64,000 nucleotides of DNA from Bacteroidales bacterium UBA3653 (GTDB lineage: Bacteria > Bacteroidota > Bacteroidia > Bacteroidales > Paludibacteraceae). The notes under the pieces are model-generated. The model saw nothing but the letters and a program-made list of their open reading frames with translations, did no database searches and was not told where the DNA came from. Location of the stretch: positions 1-64,000 of the forward strand of contig DFKE01000017.1 in NCBI GenBank assembly GCA_002373505.1, written 5' to 3'. Of the stretch, positions 60,011 to 64,000 are shown piece by piece; position 1 is the stretch's first letter; every line of letters starts with the position of its first letter. The translations under genes and the position numbers were made by a program.

Positions 60011-60574
60011 ATGAAACCATTAAGTTTATTAGACAGGCAACGCATTAAGATTTGCGACCACAAATGGGAAGGCAGAAGTATTCATGATTTTAATGATCCA
60101 TCTGCTGCCATTCACTTAGACAAAGAACCTAACTATGGATTAGAGTTCCATGGTAAAATTCGTATTCCGTTAAAAGGAGATGTCAGTATTGATGTTCCTG
60201 AAGCAATCAATATGAACTTGAACCGCAAACAATTAAAAGAGATTAAAGTACGGCTCACAATGGAAATCAAAAATGCTTTTTCTGATGAAAACGCAGATAG
60301 TGTAACTAAAGAGAATTTCATTAATCAGATAGTTGATATATTATGCCATGATTGGCAGGATAAATTAAGTTCAGAAAAGCGCGCTATAGATGTTGCTACT
60401 CGGCTCGCAAAAGCATTTGATTTAGGAGACGAAGTTAAACATATTATCAAGATACAACAAGACAAAATAAAGGTATACCAATCTACGTATAAGTCGAGGG
60501 GTAAACACTATTATGTCAATATCCAGCCCGAAGTAATCGAATTAGGCGAAAATAATAGTACAACAACAAATTAA
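60011..60574 (+). CDS. Hypothetical protein
   Basis: A 187-residue protein without signal or membrane helix. The N-terminal part is mixed, with a beta-like ITIP-type stretch (FHGKIRIPLKGDVSIDVP), and the C-terminal part is helical (EKRAIDVATRLAKAFDLG). No recognisable motif. AT-rich codon use fits the neighbouring accessory genes. Confidence 0.55.
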   Translation: MKPLSLLDRQRIKICDHKWEGRSIHDFNDPSAAIHLDKEPNYGLEFHGKIRIPLKGDVSIDVPEAINMNLNRKQLKEIKVRLTMEIKNAFSDENADSVTKENFINQIVDILCHDWQDKLSSEKRAIDVATRLAKAFDLGDEVKHIIKIQQDKIKVYQSTYKSRGKHYYVNIQPEVIELGENNSTTTN

Positions 60575-60597
60575 CAACACAAATAAATCTTATCCTT

Positions 60598-62361
60598 ATG
60601 AAAACAAAAATTATTTCTATATTCCTGATACTTGCAGCAAGCGTAGGAACCATGTTCGCTTGGGATTATAATGGCGTCCAAATCGGCGATTTATATTACA
60701 ACCTCGATGCCACCAACAAAACGGCTGAAGTTACAAGTGATAAAAACAAATATAGTGGTCTGACTACCGCCAATATTCCTTCCTATGTGACCTACAATTC
60801 CGTGACTTATAGCGTCACAAGTATTGGATGGCGTGCTTTCTCTGATTGCAGCAGTTTGACCTCTATTACCATTCCTAATAGCGTCACAAACATTGGAGAT
60901 TTGGCTTTCTCTGGTTGCAGCAGTTTACCTGTGATTAATAATTGTCGTTATGCAGATACGTATTTGGTGGAAGCAGTAGACAAAACATTATCTTCTTATA
61001 CCATTAAAGAAGGGACAATATTCATTGGCGACTATGCTTTCTCTAATTGCAGCAGTTTGACCTCTATTACCATTCCTAATAGCGTCACAAACATTGGAGG
61101 TTTGGCTTTCTCTAATTGCAGCAGTTTACCAGTGATTAATAATTGTCGTTATGCAGATACGTATTTGGTGGAAGCAGTAGACAAAACATTATCTTCATAT
61201 ACCATTAAAGAAGGAACAATATTCATTGGAAGCGATGCTTTCAATCGTTGCACCGGTTTGACCTCTGTTACCATTCCAAATAGCGTCACAAGCATTGGAA
61301 TGAATGCTTTCGAGGATTGCAGCGGTTTGACCTCTGTGACGATTCCCAATAGCGTCACAAACATCGGAAGTATGGCTTTCTCTAATTGCAGCAGTTTGAC
61401 CTCTGTAATGATTCCCAATAGCGTCACAAGCATTGCAGATTATGCTTTCGAAGATTGCACCGGTTTGATTTCTTTTGATGTCGCTGCGGATAACACAAAC
61501 TATAGTTCGATAGAAGGTGTTTTATTTAATAAAAGTAAAACTACGTTAGTCCAATATCCAGGTGGTAAGCATGGAGCATATGTGATTCCAAACAGCGTCA
61601 CAAGCATTGGAAATGGGGCTTTCCATGGTTGCAGCGGTTTGACATCTATTGAGCTCCCCAATAGCGTCACAAGCATTGGACGAGAAACATTCATGGGTTG
61701 CAGCGGTTTGACATCTATTGAGCTCCCCAATAGCGTCACAAGCATTGGAGATGGGACTTTCTGGTATTGCAGCGGGTTGACTTCTGTGACGATTCCCAAT
61801 TGCGTCACAAGTATTGGATGGCGTGCTTTCTCTGATTGCAGCAGTTTGACCTCTGTGACAATCCCTAATGGTGTCACCAGCATTGGATATTATGCTTTCG
61901 ACAATTGCAGAAGTTTGACCTCTATAACTATTCCCAATAGCGTCACGAGCATAGGTTATGCAGCTTTCTCTAAATGCAGCAGTTTGACCTCTGTGACGAT
62001 TGGCAATAGCGTCACAAGCATTGCAGATAATGCTTTTTCATTGTGCAGCGGTTTGACCGCTATCTACAATTATGCCATTACACCGCAAGAAATAAATGCT
62101 ACTGTGTTTGGAGGAAGTATTCTTGAAGTAGATAAATCAGTATGCAAACTCTATGTTCCTTCCGGTAGTATCAATGCATACAAAACAGCAGATGTATGGA
62201 AAGAGTTTAGCAACATTCTGCCCATTTCACAAACTGAAGGTGTAGAGAATATATCGGCAATGAGCACTAATGCACAAAGTAGCAAGGTTGTTCGTGACGG
62301 TCAAGTCCTAATCCAAAAAGGTGACAAAACCTACACCATCACAGGAGCAGAGGTGAAATAA
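60598..62361 (+). CDS. BspA-like leucine-rich-repeat surface protein
   Basis: A 587-residue exported protein with signal peptide (about 1-21) and about 14 copies of the 23-residue BspA/LRR_5 unit (core SVTSIGxxAFxxCSSLTSITIPN). Residues about 105-153 and about 169-220, which include INNCRYADTYLVEAVDKTLS, are a near-identical duplication. It ends in VVRDGQVLIQKGDKTYTITG, a short tail common in Bacteroidota repeat proteins, without the full T9SS CTD. BspA-like proteins bind host or microbial surfaces. Confidence 0.93.
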   Translation: MKTKIISIFLILAASVGTMFAWDYNGVQIGDLYYNLDATNKTAEVTSDKNKYSGLTTANIPSYVTYNSVTYSVTSIGWRAFSDCSSLTSITIPNSVTNIGDLAFSGCSSLPVINNCRYADTYLVEAVDKTLSSYTIKEGTIFIGDYAFSNCSSLTSITIPNSVTNIGGLAFSNCSSLPVINNCRYADTYLVEAVDKTLSSYTIKEGTIFIGSDAFNRCTGLTSVTIPNSVTSIGMNAFEDCSGLTSVTIPNSVTNIGSMAFSNCSSLTSVMIPNSVTSIADYAFEDCTGLISFDVAADNTNYSSIEGVLFNKSKTTLVQYPGGKHGAYVIPNSVTSIGNGAFHGCSGLTSIELPNSVTSIGRETFMGCSGLTSIELPNSVTSIGDGTFWYCSGLTSVTIPNCVTSIGWRAFSDCSSLTSVTIPNGVTSIGYYAFDNCRSLTSITIPNSVTSIGYAAFSKCSSLTSVTIGNSVTSIADNAFSLCSGLTAIYNYAITPQEINATVFGGSILEVDKSVCKLYVPSGSINAYKTADVWKEFSNILPISQTEGVENISAMSTNAQSSKVVRDGQVLIQKGDKTYTITGAEVK

Positions 62362-62402
62362 ACTGACCGCTGATTACTGATTACTAAAAAAATCCACATT
62401 TA

Positions 62403-62434
62403 TTTGCATGTGTGGATTTTTTTTCGTATCTTTG
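62403..62434 (+). promoter_or_regulatory. Promoter of the 124-residue protein
   Basis: TTTG (62403-62406), 20 nt, TATCTTTG (62427-62434). The spacer is T-rich instead of the usual A tract. The leader contains the pairs CGAGAT/ATCTCG and ATAATATAC/GTATATTAT. Confidence 0.75.
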
Positions 62435-62558
62435 CACTCGTAAATGCCTCGCCGAGATAGAGTAGGGACCATCTCGAGGTTTTACCGTATCCCGGTATAC
62501 CTTATAATATACATAGTATATTATCCCGTGATTTTTAATTTTGACCGAAAAATGCACA

Positions 62559-62933
62559 ATGAAACTACTTAAAACCAAAGCCCGAAATTGCAAGATTCAC
62601 CCCGTTCTCTATGATGCATATCTTACGCTTCGTCATAGGATGGGGGCTGAAATGGTGCATCGACGCCAGCGCAAATCGGTCATGTGCATCGAGGTGATTT
62701 TTTATACCGATAATTTCATGATTGTTATTGGCCGTCTCAATACGCTCAAAGATGCTGAGAAATGTGGTTTTTGGATTATGTGCCGGCCGCAAACGAAAAA
62801 AGGGCATACAATCTACAAGGGACATCCGGTTTTCCAACTTTTCCTGACGCCCGTGCATCCTAAAAAACAACGCGAAAAAAATACAACTATTACGTCTCTT
62901 GACCAACCTGCTGCACAAGCACTTATTGCCTGA
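62559..62933 (+). CDS. Hypothetical basic protein
   Basis: A 124-residue protein with many Lys, Arg and His (KTKARNCKIHPVLYDAYLTL and RMGAEMVHRRQRKSVMCIEV). ATG at 62559 is preferred to a TTG at 62541. It has a promoter and a structured leader. A nucleic-acid-binding role is possible from composition only. The antisense frame of similar length is less protein-like. Confidence 0.5.
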   Translation: MKLLKTKARNCKIHPVLYDAYLTLRHRMGAEMVHRRQRKSVMCIEVIFYTDNFMIVIGRLNTLKDAEKCGFWIMCRPQTKKGHTIYKGHPVFQLFLTPVHPKKQREKNTTITSLDQPAAQALIA

Positions 62934-62957
62934 TTTTATAAAATTATTGCAAAAAAA

Positions 62958-62989
62958 TTTGCATATTTCAAAAAAAAGCAGTACCTTTG
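62958..62989 (+). promoter_or_regulatory. Promoter of the yceD-rpmF operon
   Basis: TTTG (62958-62961), 20 nt beginning CATATTTC and an A tract, TACCTTTG (62982-62989). The -7 box ends 17 nt before the yceD start codon. Confidence 0.87.
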
Positions 62990-63006
62990 CACCCGATTTT
63001 GCGCCT

Positions 63007-63486
63007 ATGAGCGAGCAGAGCCATTATATCATCGAACTTTCGCGCCTTCCTGTAGGCACGCATTCGTTTGATATTCAATTGGATAACGACTTCTTCGCTT
63101 CCTTGGAGAAGACCGAAATCCTGAGTGGCAACATCTCTGCTAAAGCGACGCTTAATCTCCGGGAGGAGGACTACCAGCTCAACATTGCGGTTCACGGGAC
63201 TGTTTTTGTTGTGTGTGACAGGTGCCTCGACCCAATGCCCCTTGACATAGACGACGAGCAAGAGATTTTCTCGGAGGACGAGGAGGACGAAGAAACCATA
63301 CATCGTAAATCGTCCAATCGTACTTTGGATTTATCCTGGCTCGCCTATGAGATAGTTAGTATCAATATTCCGCTCGTTCACAGTCACCAACCGGGTGAGT
63401 GCAACACGCAAATGGAACTTCTCCTCCATGATCACCTTTGTGACGAGCCGGATCCCGAAAACGATACTGACGCAGATATAGAATAA
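63007..63486 (+). CDS. YceD/DUF177 family protein
   Basis: A 159-residue acidic protein of the DUF177 family, which is nearly always encoded next to rpmF and is involved in 23S rRNA processing or L32 supply in other bacteria. The typical CDRCLDPM motif is present near residue 78, followed by an acidic stretch EDEEDEE. The start at 63007 lies after the promoter; the longer frame from 62899 crosses it. Confidence 0.88.
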   Translation: MSEQSHYIIELSRLPVGTHSFDIQLDNDFFASLEKTEILSGNISAKATLNLREEDYQLNIAVHGTVFVVCDRCLDPMPLDIDDEQEIFSEDEEDEETIHRKSSNRTLDLSWLAYEIVSINIPLVHSHQPGECNTQMELLLHDHLCDEPDPENDTDADIE

Positions 63487-63532
63487 AACATTGTACAATA
63501 ATTAATCCCTCCCCGCGGCGTGGAGGTGCCGA

Positions 63533-63568
63533 GCCATATAGCCCGGCGAAAACGCCGAGCTATATGGC
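63533..63568 (+). promoter_or_regulatory. Hairpin sequestering the rpmF start codon
   Basis: GCCATATAGC-C-CGGCG (63533-63548) pairs with CGCCG-A-GCTATATGGC (63553-63568) around an AAAA loop, 15 of 16 positions paired. The ATG of rpmF (63564-63566) lies inside the 3' arm. It could regulate L32 translation. Confidence 0.7.
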
Positions 63569-63746
63569 ACATCCTAAAAGAAGACAATCGCACACCAGAC
63601 AAGCGAAACGTCGTACCCATGACGTAGTGAAAGCTCCTACGCTGGCTACATGCCCGAACTGTGGCGCTCTTCACATCTACCACACCGTTTGCCCGTCTTG
63701 CGGCTACTATCGTGGTAAACTGGCTATCGAGCAAGCTGAGGCTTGA
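63564..63746 (+). CDS. rpmF: 50S ribosomal protein L32
   Basis: A 60-residue ribosomal protein with the typical start MAHPKRRQSHTRQAKRRTHD and a zinc ribbon CPNC...CPSC (residues 30-33 and 46-49). It lies 77 bp after yceD. The start codon is in a stable hairpin, so translation may depend on opening that stem. Confidence 0.97.
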   Translation: MAHPKRRQSHTRQAKRRTHDVVKAPTLATCPNCGALHIYHTVCPSCGYYRGKLAIEQAEA

Positions 63747-63768
63747 TCAATCGGAAAGGTGAAAAATG

Positions 63769-63804
63769 AAAGGTGAAAGGAATAGTTTTTCCTTTTGCCT
63801 TTTT
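63769..63804 (+). terminator. Terminator-like hairpin built from GAAAGGT repeat
   Basis: AAAGGTGAAAGGAA (63769-63782) pairs with TTCCTTTTGCCTTT (63789-63802) except for two central mismatches, then TT. The 5' arm is repeat-family sequence. Confidence 0.6.
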
Positions 63805-63826
63805 ACCTTACTTATATAACGCGTAC

Positions 63827-63895
63827 GTGAGTACGCACGTGACCCGAGAGGGCCACTCTGGAAATTCAAAATTAAAAATTCAAAATTCTAAATTG
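63827..63895. repeat. Hairpin and AAATTCA array before the last gene
   Basis: GCGTAC-GTGA-GTACGC forms a tight hairpin. Near the end, AAATTCAAAATT-type units (63860-63895) run into the ATG at 63896. Confidence 0.6.
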
Positions 63896-64000
63896 ATGTA
63901 CAACAACAATTCCAACAATGAAGGTGAGCGTCGCCCGAGACCGCGTTTTCACCGTGAAGGGACAGAGCGCTCGGCTCGTCCTCGTTTTACCAGAGACGGA
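63896..64000 (+). CDS. Start of an arginine-rich protein, truncated by window end
   Basis: Only 35 codons are visible: MYNNNSNNEGERRPRPRFHR and onwards, rich in Arg, Pro, Asn and Glu. Such basic low-complexity N termini precede rRNA pseudouridine synthases of Bacteroidota, among other proteins, but the domain itself is outside the window. Confidence 0.5.
   Translation, partial: MYNNNSNNEGERRPRPRFHREGTERSARPRFTRDG

Overview
The window reads as chromosomal DNA of a gut- or rumen-type member of the Bacteroidales (Bacteroidota). Supporting signs are 19 promoters of the Bacteroidota vegetative type (TTTG, exactly 20 nt, TAnnTTTG), almost no Shine-Dalgarno sequences, many lipoprotein and outer-membrane genes, a TonB-type receptor, a PorT-like barrel, a BspA-like repeat protein, a Rho with a long N-terminal extension, and single-chain GcvP and PheS of the types seen in this phylum. 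No species can be named from sequence alone.

Layout. 1-3.6 kb: the 3' half of gcvP and two tandem YitT membrane proteins. 3.6-5.8 kb: a small structured element between converging promoters, a beta-lactamase-fold lipoprotein and tRNA-Ser(CGA). 5.9-11.1 kb: ffh, folD, prfA, rsmE and a PAP2 phosphatase, apparently one transcription unit. 11.4-19 kb: an ABC permease, a GSCFA protein, valS, and a redox/hydrolase operon (flavodoxin-type reductase, nitroreductase, alpha/beta hydrolase). 19-23.9 kb: cdd, an LptF/G permease, ribBA and an aromatic-rich exported protein. 23.9-29 kb (minus strand): cdsA, a lipid A acyltransferase, a glycosyltransferase, ftsY and aspA. 29-37.5 kb: ribF, then a minus-strand unit rho, aroQ, TonB-type receptor, PorT-like barrel, beta-helix lipoprotein. 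37.6-46.6 kb: an accessory block, all minus strand, with a Fic AMP-transferase, a tight seven-gene run (nuclease-like protein, small protein, REP-associated transposase, unknown protein, AbiJ-like protein, deoxyribosyltransferase-like protein, KAP NTPase) and a YhcG/DUF1016 nuclease. 46.8-54 kb: acyl-CoA ligase, coaX, outer-membrane protein, TPR protein, lptC, fabG. 54-57.4 kb: two GH13 lipoproteins. 57.6-58.7 kb: pheS. 58.8-62.9 kb: a second accessory patch with a DUF4160/DUF2442 pair, a large nested RNA-like palindrome and a BspA-like protein. 63-64 kb: yceD, rpmF and the start of an arginine-rich protein.

The most unusual property is a set of short, degenerate tandem repeats, mostly 7 bp long, in at least eight sequence families. 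They lie between genes, directly at start codons, inside a terminator, in frame inside housekeeping genes (valS, rho, aroQ) and inside the signal peptides of three outer-membrane proteins. The best candidates for undescribed systems are the tight operon at 39.8-44.9 kb, whose transposase carries REP-like palindromes within its own reading frame, and the nested palindromic RNA candidate at 59.49-59.69 kb. All family assignments come from reading the translated sequence; no database search was possible.
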